Of a stretch of 64,000 bases of DNA, positions 53,491 to 61,583 are shown piece by piece. Source of the DNA: Microbacterium radiodurans (GTDB lineage Bacteria; Actinomycetota; Actinomycetes; Actinomycetales; Microbacteriaceae); assembly GCF_008710705.1 (NCBI RefSeq), contig NZ_VYRZ01000003.1, positions 434,001 through 498,000 of the forward strand. Reading direction: 5' to 3'. Position 1 is the first letter of the stretch. Each line of letters opens with the position of its first letter. The position numbers were made by a program, and so were the translations under genes. The notes beneath the pieces are model-generated. The model was not told the origin of the DNA. It was given only the letters and a program-made list of their open reading frames with translations, and made no database searches.

Positions 53491-54849
53491 ATGATGCAGC
53501 ACGACGACGGGGGAGACCTCGCGGAGTTCGAGGACATCCTGCGCACGCAGGGTCCGGCGACGGTGGATGCCGCGGCGGCGCGCAAGCGCCGGCGAGCCCG
53601 GACCGGTGGATTCGTCGCCTTCGCCGTGATCGCGGCGCTGGTCGTCGGAGCGCCGACCGCATACACGCTGTGGGCTCTGCAGGCCCCGCTGCCGGAGCCG
53701 ATCCTCGCAGCGGAGACACCGACGGCTCCGCAACGCGACGCCGCTGAGATCTACGTCGCGCCGGAGGGGTCGTCGGCAGTTGCGGTGACCGGCGGTGGCG
53801 CGTATCTCGACGCCGCCGACACCGTGCTGGGATCCGACGGAGCACTGTGGACCGAGAGCGGGATCGACGAGGTGCGGCCGATGGCGAGCATCGCGAAGGT
53901 CGTGGCCGCCCTGGTGATCCTCGACGCGCACCCCATCGACGGCGACGGCGGTGGCCCGACCCTCACCTTCGGACGCGCCGACCACGCGCTCTATGACGCC
54001 TACTACGTGCGCGGTGCGACGATCGCTGCGATGCCGATCGGCACCTCGATGTCGCTGCGCGATGCCCTCGCGACGATGCTCGTGCCGTCGGCGAGCAACT
54101 ACGCCGAGGCCGTCAGTTCGTGGGCGTTCGGGTCGGTGGGCTCCTACGCCCGCGCCGCCGAGCGCTGGCTCGCGGCGAACGGGCTGGAGAACACCCGGGT
54201 GGTCGAGCCGACGGGTCTCGATCCGCGCAACACCAGCACCGCTCGCGATCTCATCACGCTGGGGCGCCTGGCGGCCGCGAATCCGGTCGTCGCCCGGATC
54301 GTGGCGACGCCGTCGATGTCGGTGAGCGGCGCCGGCCGGATCGTCAACACGAACGCCCTCCTCGGTGAGCGCGGCATCACGGGCCTCAAGACGGGCACGC
54401 TCGAGGAGAGCGGATCGAACCTTCTCTACACCGCGAATCTCGACGTGGGCATCGGCGAGCCGCTGCAGGTCGTCGGAGTCATGCTCGGCGGCATCACGCA
54501 GCAGTCGGTGCGCCACAGCGTGCTGGCGACGCTCGACAGCATCGCCGGCGGCTTCCGCACGCAGCCGGTGGCCGCGGACGGGGATCGGGTCGGCACCTAC
54601 ACCACGGCGTGGGGCGGCACGGCCGACCTCGAGGTCGCGGGGGCGCCGACGCTGCGCTCGTGGTCCGATACGCCCATCACGGTTGAGATGACGGTGTCGA
54701 CCCCGTCCATCATCGCCGACGGCGCCGAGGCCGGAGCGATCACGTGGACGGCCGGGCCCGAGAGTGTGACGGTGCCACTGCGCATCGCGGGTGACATCGA
54801 GCCGCCCTCGGCCTGGTGGCGGCTGACGCACCCGGGCGATCTGGGCTGA
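53491..54849 (+). CDS. D-alanyl-D-alanine carboxypeptidase (S11), membrane-anchored
   Basis: 452 residues. A cytoplasmic stretch (1-40) precedes a membrane helix (about 43-65). The penicillin-binding core has SxxK in ASIAKV (S133, K136) and KTG in GLKTGTL (K300). The SxN position reads VPSASNYAEAVS, where relatives have S-x-N-N-Y; here the first Asn appears to be Ser. The C-terminal beta region runs from about 360. It trims pentapeptides in the wall. It is divergent from the envelope lipoprotein/ABC operon. ATG 53491 or the Met right after it can serve as start. Confidence 0.88.
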   Translation: MMQHDDGGDLAEFEDILRTQGPATVDAAAARKRRRARTGGFVAFAVIAALVVGAPTAYTLWALQAPLPEPILAAETPTAPQRDAAEIYVAPEGSSAVAVTGGGAYLDAADTVLGSDGALWTESGIDEVRPMASIAKVVAALVILDAHPIDGDGGGPTLTFGRADHALYDAYYVRGATIAAMPIGTSMSLRDALATMLVPSASNYAEAVSSWAFGSVGSYARAAERWLAANGLENTRVVEPTGLDPRNTSTARDLITLGRLAAANPVVARIVATPSMSVSGAGRIVNTNALLGERGITGLKTGTLEESGSNLLYTANLDVGIGEPLQVVGVMLGGITQQSVRHSVLATLDSIAGGFRTQPVAADGDRVGTYTTAWGGTADLEVAGAPTLRSWSDTPITVEMTVSTPSIIADGAEAGAITWTAGPESVTVPLRIAGDIEPPSAWWRLTHPGDLG

Positions 54850-54871
54850 GAGACCCGAGCGTCCCCTCCCG

Positions 54872-55228
54872 TCAGGGCGTGGGAACGGAGAGCTGAGCGG
54901 CGAGGAAGGCCTGCGCCTTCGTCTGAAGGAATGTGCACAGTGCCGCGACCATCGCGAGTTCGTTCGCCAGCGCCAGGGTGCGACCGGCATCCAGCTTCAC
55001 GTCGTCGTCGCGGGCCTCGAACGTGATCGTCCATGTCGCTGAGCCGATCGGCTCGGGCTGGATGTAGGTGACGGTCTCCGCCCCGAGCAGCTGCAGCCCG
55101 ATCAGCCCGGTATCGCGACCGTCGCTGCCGTCCTGCGGGATGACCTTCAGGCGTTCGCTGAGCGGATAGCCCAGGTCGGCGAACTCGGCCAGCCAGGCCT
55201 CGAGCGTCTCGCGCGTTCGGTACGGCAT
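54872..55228 (-). CDS. Small protein of unknown function
   Basis: 118 residues, soluble. Segments such as TRETLEAWLAEFADLGYPLS, LQLLGAETVTYIQPEPIGSATWTITFEARDDDV (read in parts) and a helical C-terminus LANELAMVAALCTFLQTKAQ look like a real domain, but I cannot name the family. ATG 55228 is preceded by GGAGGAACC. It is convergent with the carboxypeptidase. The 217 bases upstream hold no gene I can support. Confidence 0.65.
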   Translation of the reverse strand: MPYRTRETLEAWLAEFADLGYPLSERLKVIPQDGSDGRDTGLIGLQLLGAETVTYIQPEPIGSATWTITFEARDDDVKLDAGRTLALANELAMVAALCTFLQTKAQAFLAAQLSVPTP

Positions 55229-55445
55229 GATCGGTTCCTCCGTTTCGGCGGCGTCCATTGTCGCCGGACGGTGGATCAACGATCGGACCAGCCGGCGCGA
55301 ACCGGATCGCTCGCGGCGCGTCACGGCTCGTCGGATGACGGAAACCGCAGGTCGTCGGTTCCGACCCCGATCACGGTCGGCTCGTCGCGGAGATGGTGAG
55401 CGCGTGCTGCGCTCGCTCAACCCCCGGGTGGGGCGGGCGGCGGTG

Positions 55446-56786
55446 TCAGAACGGGGGCGCCGGTTCGGGTGGGGGTCGCTCGGCGACGAACTCGGGCGTG
55501 AAGCATACCGATGGCACCGGGAGGTCTTCTCGATAGACCCTCCCGGTGGGTGAGGTCCATTGGATGATGCCGGCGCCGAGTTGGAGGACGAGCCAGTCGG
55601 TGAACTGCTTCATCGAATGATGTCGCTGGCACAGGCTGCACAGGTTCGATTCGCACGTCGGACCGCCGAGGGCGTGATCGATCGAGTGGTCGAGTTCGCA
55701 GCGGATCGCGGGCAGGTGGCATCCGGGCCACCGGCAATGCCGATCGCGCGCCTGCAGCATCCGGCGGAGCGCGGCGGGTGGCCGGTACTGATCAACGTGG
55801 GTCACCGTCTTGGTGGTGGCGTCGAGGTAGACCCGGTCCCACAGGGTGGCGTCTCCGGCGAGGGTCCGGGCGGTGTCCGCGTCGATCAGTCCGGCGCCGA
55901 CGAGTTCCGCGGCACGGTCGTCCTTCCCGGCGAGGGTGTCGGCGGTCACGACCAGCTGTACGCGGGCGCGGATCGCGCCGAGCGAGGTCTTCCCATCGAC
56001 ACCATGGGTGGGGTCCACCGCCGGCCCGCCGGTCAAGCCGAGGTCGCACAGCACGTCCGCCTTGACCTGCTGGCGGGTGCGGGTGTCCGGGTCGTGCTCC
56101 TCACCGGCCGCGCGGGCTTCCGCCGCCGCTTCCTTCGCGGCGTCGATCGTCGACACCGCCATCTGGTTGAGCCGATCGTCGATCGCGACCAGCAGCGTCG
56201 TCGCGCCGCGGAGTGTGAGCTCCGACATCCCGTCACCCAGGTCACGCAGGTACACGCCCCGGTCCGCGACAGCCGCTTTGTGGCGTTCCGCGAACGTGCG
56301 GGCGGTGAAGTGCTGCGCCAACGACTCCAGAGCGCCATGTACCCGCGCCGGCACATCCCGCTCCGCCACCGCGATGGCGGCCTCCTGCCACTCCTCGTGG
56401 TTCTCCTCGGGGATGTTCCGGCCGAGCTTGACGATGTCGTCGACATGCTTGGCCGTCAGCCGGCCGTCCTCCCACGCGACCAGGACGAGCGGGTTCGCAT
56501 CGACGATCTCCAGCGCCCGGCCGATCTCGTTCTGCACCCGCCGGTCCCCGCACCGCGCGATCGCCGCGAACTCCGCCGCCACCGCCCGCAGCTGCATATC
56601 CGTCTCGCGGCCCAGCAGCCCGTTCCGACGCGACATCGACAGGGCTTCACGGCCCAGGACAGCGAGCTTCCGCAACCGAGCGATCTCGACGGCATCCTGC
56701 GAACGAAGCAGCTCCACGGCGCCGTCGAGCTCGGCGCGGATGCGCGCCCACGATTCCTCATCGCTCGCTGATCGGTTCGTGCCCAT
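55446..56786 (-). CDS. DUF222 / HNH endonuclease domain protein (13E12-repeat family)
   Basis: 446 residues. The N-terminal helical DUF222 region (about 1-330) has ALEIVDANPLVLVAWEDGRLT. The C-terminal HNH nuclease fold (about 335-400) has RDRHCRWPGCHLPAIRCELDHSIDH, then NLCSLCQRHHSMK; Cys pairs and the central DH and HH residues are intact. Such genes are multi-copy in actinomycete genomes and may behave like mobile or repeated elements. No target-site repeats are seen at its ends here. Function in the cell is unknown. Confidence 0.9.
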   Translation of the reverse strand: MGTNRSASDEESWARIRAELDGAVELLRSQDAVEIARLRKLAVLGREALSMSRRNGLLGRETDMQLRAVAAEFAAIARCGDRRVQNEIGRALEIVDANPLVLVAWEDGRLTAKHVDDIVKLGRNIPEENHEEWQEAAIAVAERDVPARVHGALESLAQHFTARTFAERHKAAVADRGVYLRDLGDGMSELTLRGATTLLVAIDDRLNQMAVSTIDAAKEAAAEARAAGEEHDPDTRTRQQVKADVLCDLGLTGGPAVDPTHGVDGKTSLGAIRARVQLVVTADTLAGKDDRAAELVGAGLIDADTARTLAGDATLWDRVYLDATTKTVTHVDQYRPPAALRRMLQARDRHCRWPGCHLPAIRCELDHSIDHALGGPTCESNLCSLCQRHHSMKQFTDWLVLQLGAGIIQWTSPTGRVYREDLPVPSVCFTPEFVAERPPPEPAPPF

Positions 56787-56918
56787 GTACTACATGATGC
56801 CATGCGGCATCGACTCGCCTCTAGAACATATCTACTATTCGTGGAGAACTCGTCTCTGACTGTGTGTGGGGAGGACGCGGCGGTGACGGCCGGGGGAGTC
56901 TCCCATCTCGCTCGACGG

Positions 56919-57113
56919 TCACCCGCCCAGCTGGATGGACGCGGCGCGCGGCACCCATCCGGGTGCCGACTGCACGTCGACGCGCCGAGTCCCGCAGGCC
57001 GGACAGCGCACGTACCGCACGATCCCCTGCGATGTCGGATGCGTCGACTCGGTCGTCCAGCCGTGCTCGTGCGCGGCGGACAAGACGGTCGGGGCCGGGT
57101 GGAGGCGGGTCAT
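56919..57113 (-). CDS. Small CPACG-motif protein
   Basis: 64 residues. It starts MTRLHPAPTVLSAAHEHGW and has RYVRCPACGTRRVDVQ, half of a zinc-ribbon; only one CxxC pair is present, so metal binding may need a partner or dimer. ATG 57113 follows GGGAGG directly. It is divergent from the CGNR regulator with only 25 bases between the start codons, which suggests shared control. No named family recognised. Confidence 0.65.
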   Translation of the reverse strand: MTRLHPAPTVLSAAHEHGWTTESTHPTSQGIVRYVRCPACGTRRVDVQSAPGWVPRAASIQLGG

Positions 57114-57138
57114 CCTCCCACCGTGCTGTAATGCCGTT

Positions 57139-57690
57139 ATGCAGCTCAACCCTTACGGCGAGTATGCGGTGCTCCTCGCCGCCTCCCTGGCGAACGACTG
57201 GCCGGCCAGCCGCGACGAGATCGTCGAGCGCACCTACGCGTTCGGGATGACCGCGGTCTACGCTCCGGCGGAGCGGAACGATCACGCGGCGACGCGCGCC
57301 GCGATCGACGACTGGCTCGCGGTCGTGGACGCCGGCGAGCCCGCTGAGCGGGCTGCGCTCCTGAACCTCCAGATGGCGCGGGCGACGGCGTATCCGCGTC
57401 TGACGGATCACGACGGCGCGTGGCACCTGCATTACCGCGACTCCGATCAGCGACTGCCCCAGGTGCTGCGCGCCGTCATCGCGGTCGGGACGGCCCTCCA
57501 CGTCACCACCCGCGGAATGGATCGCCTGCGCCGATGCGCCGCCGGTGAGGTGCCGGGTGATGGATGCCGCAGCGTCGTCGTCGACGTCACCCGGAACGGG
57601 CGGCAGCGGTACTGCTCCGTGCGGTGTGCGAATCGGGACGGTGTGCGACGGCATCGGGCGCGCGCGGCAGGCCGCCGCCCGGCGCTCTGA
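57139..57690 (+). CDS. CGNR zinc-finger (ABATE-type) transcriptional regulator
   Basis: 183 residues. The N-terminal ABATE stress-response region has NPYGEYAVLLAASLANDWP and a helical middle. The C-terminal zinc finger reads RRCAAGEVPGDGCRSVVVDV then YCSVRCANRDGVRRHR, with the usual CGNR motif as CANR and four Cys. ATG 57139 is divergent from the CPACG gene. Such proteins are DNA-binding regulators with unknown signals. Confidence 0.85.
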   Translation: MQLNPYGEYAVLLAASLANDWPASRDEIVERTYAFGMTAVYAPAERNDHAATRAAIDDWLAVVDAGEPAERAALLNLQMARATAYPRLTDHDGAWHLHYRDSDQRLPQVLRAVIAVGTALHVTTRGMDRLRRCAAGEVPGDGCRSVVVDVTRNGRQRYCSVRCANRDGVRRHRARAAGRRPAL

Positions 57691-57766
57691 CGACCGACGC
57701 TTAGCCCACCCCGGGCGCGTCGGCAAATGCGCGCATGGCGAGGGGCGGTGCGGGGAGGATGGCGGG

Positions 57767-58681
57767 ATGACCAGCACGGCGCTCCCCGCACCGACCGCGG
57801 CGGCCGCGCGCCGCGCCCACTACGCCGCCTTCTTCGGCGAGGCCGACCTGCCCGACGCGTATGGACTCGTCGTTGGCAACTGCCAGGCCGAGTCGCTGCG
57901 CATCGTGCTCGACGCCCCCGACCGCGCGACCGTGCGCGTGCCGCCGGTTCACGAGCTCACGGCGCCCGAGGTCGAACGCCTGCACGAGATCCTGCCCGGC
58001 GCGGCGTTCCTCGTCGCTCAACCGGTCCGCGACGACTACCACGGGCTGCCGCTCGGGACGCGGCAGCTGGCCGCGGCGACCGCGCCCCGCGCGCGCGTCG
58101 TCACCTTTCCGGTCATCCGCTTCGCGGGCCTGCATCCGTTCCAGGCGACGCTGCGTGTTCCGGGCGTCGACGCGACGCCCCCGATCGTCGATTACCACGA
58201 TGTCCGGACGCTCGCCGCCGAACGGGGGATGGGTGTGCGTGAGCGTCTCGATGCTCGAGGCGTCCACGCGATCGCGCGCGACTCGCTCGCCGAGCTCCAG
58301 CGGCGCGAGCAGAGCATCGACGTCCGCGTGTCGGACCTGCTCGAGCCGGTCGCCGTCGGCGGCATGCGCACCGTCAACCACCCGGGGAACGCGGTGTGGA
58401 TGCCGCTCGGTGAACGCGTCCTCGGGGCTCTCAGCCTCGACGGGGCACCGACGGATCCCGGTCGGCCGCTCCTGAACGCCGTCCACGCGCCGCTCGAGGA
58501 CTGGGCGCTTGACGCCTGGGCCCTGAACGACGAGCCGCGGCCGACGTGGATCGTCGACGGGCGGACGATCGACCCGGAGGAGGTCGTCGAAGCTCACCGG
58601 CGCTGGTACGGCGAACGGCCCGCATTCGTCGACGCGGCGCTCGAGCGCGTGGCGAGGATGCTCGATGTGTGGCGGATCTGA
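57767..58681 (+). CDS. WcbI-like polysaccharide biosynthesis protein
   Basis: 304 residues. The N-terminal segment YGLVVGNCQAESLRIVLD carries the GNCQ motif of WcbI proteins, an SGNH-like acyl-transferase fold linked to capsule acetylation. HPFQATLRV and MRTVNHPGNAVWMPLGERV continue the fold, with His in NHPGN as the likely catalytic base. No glycosyltransferases are nearby, so the acceptor is unknown. ATG 57767 is chosen; upstream codons run through the CGNR gene's end. Confidence 0.82.
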   Translation: MTSTALPAPTAAAARRAHYAAFFGEADLPDAYGLVVGNCQAESLRIVLDAPDRATVRVPPVHELTAPEVERLHEILPGAAFLVAQPVRDDYHGLPLGTRQLAAATAPRARVVTFPVIRFAGLHPFQATLRVPGVDATPPIVDYHDVRTLAAERGMGVRERLDARGVHAIARDSLAELQRREQSIDVRVSDLLEPVAVGGMRTVNHPGNAVWMPLGERVLGALSLDGAPTDPGRPLLNAVHAPLEDWALDAWALNDEPRPTWIVDGRTIDPEEVVEAHRRWYGERPAFVDAALERVARMLDVWRI

Positions 58682-58777
58682 CCGTCCCGGAGCCGGTGTC
58701 GTCCCCGCGTGTTAGCGTTGAGTGTGCCCTTCCGGGCTCGTGTGTCGATTTTCGTCTGGCTCACCGTTGAGCAGATC

Positions 58778-58876
58778 GTGCGACACGACTGCATCCTGAA
58801 GATCACCGCCTTCGCGCTGATCACGGGATCCTCTCATCTCATTCTTTCCGCGCGCCGACGTGCGCGCTCGTTGTAA
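58778..58876 (+). CDS. Possible leader peptide ORF
   Basis: A 32-codon frame from GTG 58778 to TAA at 58874-58876, with GAGCAG upstream. The peptide has a hydrophobic middle (CILKITAFALITG) and an Arg-rich end (SARRRARSL). Its stop touches the AAAGG ribosome binding site of the next gene, so it could couple or attenuate translation. This is speculative; no homology is known to me. Confidence 0.3.
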   Translation: MRHDCILKITAFALITGSSHLILSARRRARSL

Positions 58877-58884
58877 AGGCCATC

Positions 58885-59217
58885 GTGCTCTCTTCGCTCT
58901 CTGCTTCCACGCCCACCCTCGTCTGGCGACAGGCCGACGACGACTTCTACGTCGCGACCCTGGACGGCCAGTACGCCGGATTCGTGACGACGGGCCTTCA
59001 GCCCACCACGTTCGCTGCCGAGAGCGGTCGGGGCGCCGACCTCGGCGCGCATGCATCGCCCGCAGCCGCTGCGGCGGCCGTCGCGGCGGCCGCTCGGCCG
59101 GCCGCATCCCGGCCGGTGCCGCGCCCCGATGCGGCGCGCGGTCGACGCCGATCGAGTCGGAACACCGCCGGCGCCGCGGCGACGCGGCCCGCCGGACGCG
59201 CGGTCGGACCGCGCTGA
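58885..59217 (+). CDS. Small protein of unknown function (Microbacterium type)
   Basis: 110 residues. The first 60 hold a compact unit, PTLVWRQADDDFYVATLDGQYAGFV, then an Ala-rich helix (ASPAAAAAAVAAAARP). The C-terminus is Arg/Ala/Pro-rich and disordered. Short proteins of this pattern are common in Microbacterium, with no known role. GTG 58885 follows AAAGG with good spacing and a 200-base leader. Confidence 0.7.
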   Translation: MLSSLSASTPTLVWRQADDDFYVATLDGQYAGFVTTGLQPTTFAAESGRGADLGAHASPAAAAAAVAAAARPAASRPVPRPDAARGRRRSSRNTAGAAATRPAGRAVGPR

Positions 59218-59233
59218 TCACGAAGCCGCCGCG

Positions 59234-59902
59234 TCAGGGTCGGAGCGGCGGCTCGTTCTCGAGGTCGCGCGCGACGGTGGCGACGCCCCGGCGGATCTCG
59301 ATGTAGATCTCGCGGGCGCTCGCGGGCACGTTCAGCTCGGCCCGCCGCATCCACTCGTCGATCGTGAGGCGGAGGACGAGCGCCAGCGTCGAGATCGCTG
59401 CGCGCGCGGCGATGACATCGGCATCCGCACCCGCCGCATCGACCGCCGCGTCGGTCAGCTGATCGACCTGCTCCAGCTCGTTGCGCAGCGCGAGAGCGAG
59501 CAGCGAGGGCTCGGCGCCGACCAGGCGACGGACGCGCAGTGCGCGATCGTGCTCGCCCGGGTGGGTGTCGAACCGCTCGAGCAGGCGCATCCAGCTCATC
59601 TCGATGCCCTGGATGATCGACGCGCCGCCGCGGACCGCGCTGATGGCGTCGTGCACGACGCGTGCGGAGTCGTCCGCGCTGGCGAAGACCGCCGCCTCCT
59701 TCGTGGGGAAGTACCGGAAGAACGTCCGGGGCGAGGTGCCCGCCCGCCGTGCGATGTCGTCGACCGTGGTGCCGTGAACGCCGTGCTGCTCGAACAGATC
59801 GAGCGCGGCGTCGGCGAGCTCGCGCTGCGTCTCCAGACGCCGCCGCTCGCGCAGTCCTACGACGGGGATCTCGTCGGCGGCGGCGGCAGGCTCGGCGTCC
59901 AT
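59234..59902 (-). CDS. TetR family regulator of the divergent MFS exporter
   Basis: 222 residues. The HTH has ETQRELADAALDLFEQHGVHGTTVDDIARRAGTSPRTFFRYFPTKE in family order (about residues 22-68). The C-terminal domain fits the MftR/AcrR type. It is divergent from a DHA2 MFS exporter with 53 bases between; a near-perfect palindrome lies there. It probably represses the exporter until it binds a drug or metabolite. Confidence 0.9.
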   Translation of the reverse strand: MDAEPAAAADEIPVVGLRERRRLETQRELADAALDLFEQHGVHGTTVDDIARRAGTSPRTFFRYFPTKEAAVFASADDSARVVHDAISAVRGGASIIQGIEMSWMRLLERFDTHPGEHDRALRVRRLVGAEPSLLALALRNELEQVDQLTDAAVDAAGADADVIAARAAISTLALVLRLTIDEWMRRAELNVPASAREIYIEIRRGVATVARDLENEPPLRP

Positions 59903-59925
59903 GGAGCTATTGTCTCACAGCGCCA

Positions 59926-59946
59926 ATGTGGCAGTCACTGCCATAT
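59926..59946. promoter_or_regulatory. TetR operator and MFS promoter
   Basis: TGGCAGTCACTGCCA at 59929-59943 is a perfect 15-bp palindrome; outer bases extend it to 59926-59946 with one mismatched pair. TATGAT at 59944-59949 is a -10 for the MFS gene, placing transcription start at about its ATG (59956). The operator would block that promoter. Confidence 0.7.
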
Positions 59947-59955
59947 GATGGTCGG

Positions 59956-61488
59956 ATGCGCAGCAGCGCCCCGAAGAGAAAGCCCGTCGTGACCCTCGAG
60001 AAACAGCATCCCGAAACCGATTCCGTCCCCCTGAACACTGCGGTTGTGACACCTGCCGTCCGCACCGGTCCCGTCATCGCGCTCCTCGTCGCGTCCGCGT
60101 TCGTCGTCATCCTCAACGAGACGATCATGGGCGTCGCCCTGCCGCGCCTCATGGACGACCTGCAGATCACCGCCGCGACCGCCCAGTGGCTCACGACCGG
60201 GTTCCTCCTCACCATGGCGATCGTGATCCCGCTGACCGGATACCTCCTCGCGCGCTTCCCGCTGCGCCGGGTGTTCTTCACCGCAATGACCCTGTTCGCG
60301 CTCGGCACGCTCATCGCCGCGCTCGCTCCCGGGTTCGGGATGCTGCTCACCGGCCGCGTCGTGCAGGCCTCGGGCACCGCGATCATGATGCCGCTGCTCA
60401 TGACGACCGTGCTCAACGTCGTGCCGGCGTCGCACCGAGGCCGCATGATGGGCGTCATCAGCATCGTCATCGCCGTGGCACCGGCGATCGGTCCGACCGT
60501 TTCGGGCCTCATCCTGTCGGTTCTCGACTGGCGCTGGATGTTCTGGCTCGTCCTCCCGATCGCCCTGATCGCGCTCGCGCTCGGCGCGATCTGGGTGCGC
60601 AACGTCACCGAGACCCGCCCGGCGCGCTTCGACGTGCTCTCGGTCGTGCTGTCGGCCCTCGGCTTCGGCGGTCTCATCTTCGGGCTGAGCTCGATCGGCG
60701 AGTCGGCGGCCGGTCACGCGCCGGTGCCGGTCTGGATCCCGCTCGCTCTCGGCGCCGTCTCGCTCGTCGGCTTCGTGGTCCGTCAGCTGCACCTGCAGAA
60801 GTCGGATGCCGCGCTCCTGGACCTCCGCGTGTTCACCTCGCGCTCGTTCGCCCTCGCGATCGTGCTCGTCGTGGTCGTGATGGCGGCGCTCTTCGGCTCG
60901 CTCATCCTGCTGCCGATCTACCTCCAGCAGGTGCTCGGACTCGACACGCTCACCGTCGGGCTCATGCTGCTGCCGGGCGGCGTGCTGATGGGGCTCATCG
61001 CACCCGTGGTCGGCTCGCTGTTCGACCGGTTCGGACCGACGCCGCTGGTCATCCCGGGCATGATCGTGGCCGCCGGTGCGCTGTGGGGCATGACGACCTT
61101 CGGCACCGAGACGACCATCCCGTGGGTGATCGCGATCCACATGACCCTCAACCTCGGGCTCGGCTGCGTGTTCACGCCGCTGCTGACCTCGGCGCTCGGG
61201 TCGCTCCCGGCGAAGCTCTACTCCCACGGCAGCGCGACCGTCGGCACGATGCAGCAGGTGGCGGGTGCTGCGGGAACCGCCCTGTTCGTGACGCTCATGT
61301 CGCTCGGCGCGGCGTCGGCGCTCGAGACGGGCGTCGACGCCGTGAGCGCCACGGCGTCCGGTGTGCACACGGCGTTCCTCACCGGCGCGATCATCGCGTC
61401 CGTCGCGATCGTGCTCGCGCTCTTCGTGCGCCGCCCGGCTCCGGCCGAGGGCGCCGACAGCCGCGCCGCCTCGATGCCCGCCCACTGA
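59956..61488 (+). CDS. MFS exporter, DHA2 (EmrB/QacA) family
   Basis: 510 residues, about 14 membrane helices (from residue 38 to 495). DHA2 signals are NETIMGVALPRLMDDL, QWLTTGFLLTMAIVIPLTGYL, the motif C region VAPAIGPTVSGLIL, then WRWMFWLVLPIAL. It exports drugs or related compounds by proton antiport. ATG 59956 agrees with a leaderless message from the TATGAT box. It is under the divergent TetR regulator. A strong convergent hairpin follows. Confidence 0.94.
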   Translation: MRSSAPKRKPVVTLEKQHPETDSVPLNTAVVTPAVRTGPVIALLVASAFVVILNETIMGVALPRLMDDLQITAATAQWLTTGFLLTMAIVIPLTGYLLARFPLRRVFFTAMTLFALGTLIAALAPGFGMLLTGRVVQASGTAIMMPLLMTTVLNVVPASHRGRMMGVISIVIAVAPAIGPTVSGLILSVLDWRWMFWLVLPIALIALALGAIWVRNVTETRPARFDVLSVVLSALGFGGLIFGLSSIGESAAGHAPVPVWIPLALGAVSLVGFVVRQLHLQKSDAALLDLRVFTSRSFALAIVLVVVVMAALFGSLILLPIYLQQVLGLDTLTVGLMLLPGGVLMGLIAPVVGSLFDRFGPTPLVIPGMIVAAGALWGMTTFGTETTIPWVIAIHMTLNLGLGCVFTPLLTSALGSLPAKLYSHGSATVGTMQQVAGAAGTALFVTLMSLGAASALETGVDAVSATASGVHTAFLTGAIIASVAIVLALFVRRPAPAEGADSRAASMPAH

Positions 61489-61499
61489 GTCTGCGCACG

Positions 61500-61548
61500 C
61501 GCGAAGCGCCCCCGTCCCGGAGTGTTCCGTGGGCGGGGGCGCTTCGCG
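61500..61548. terminator. 15-bp convergent terminator
   Basis: cgcgaagcgcccccg (61500-61514) pairs perfectly with 61534-61548, with a 19-base loop. It lies 12 bases after the MFS stop and 36 bases before the stop of the opposing reductase gene. Confidence 0.82.
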
Positions 61549-61583
61549 TCACGCGAGTGTCGCGGGGGAGCGGACCTGTGGTG

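Noticed and set aside
59935-61485. 516-codon minus-strand frame opposite the MFS gene
   Set aside because: Antisense shadow of a membrane protein gene; no start signal and no domain.
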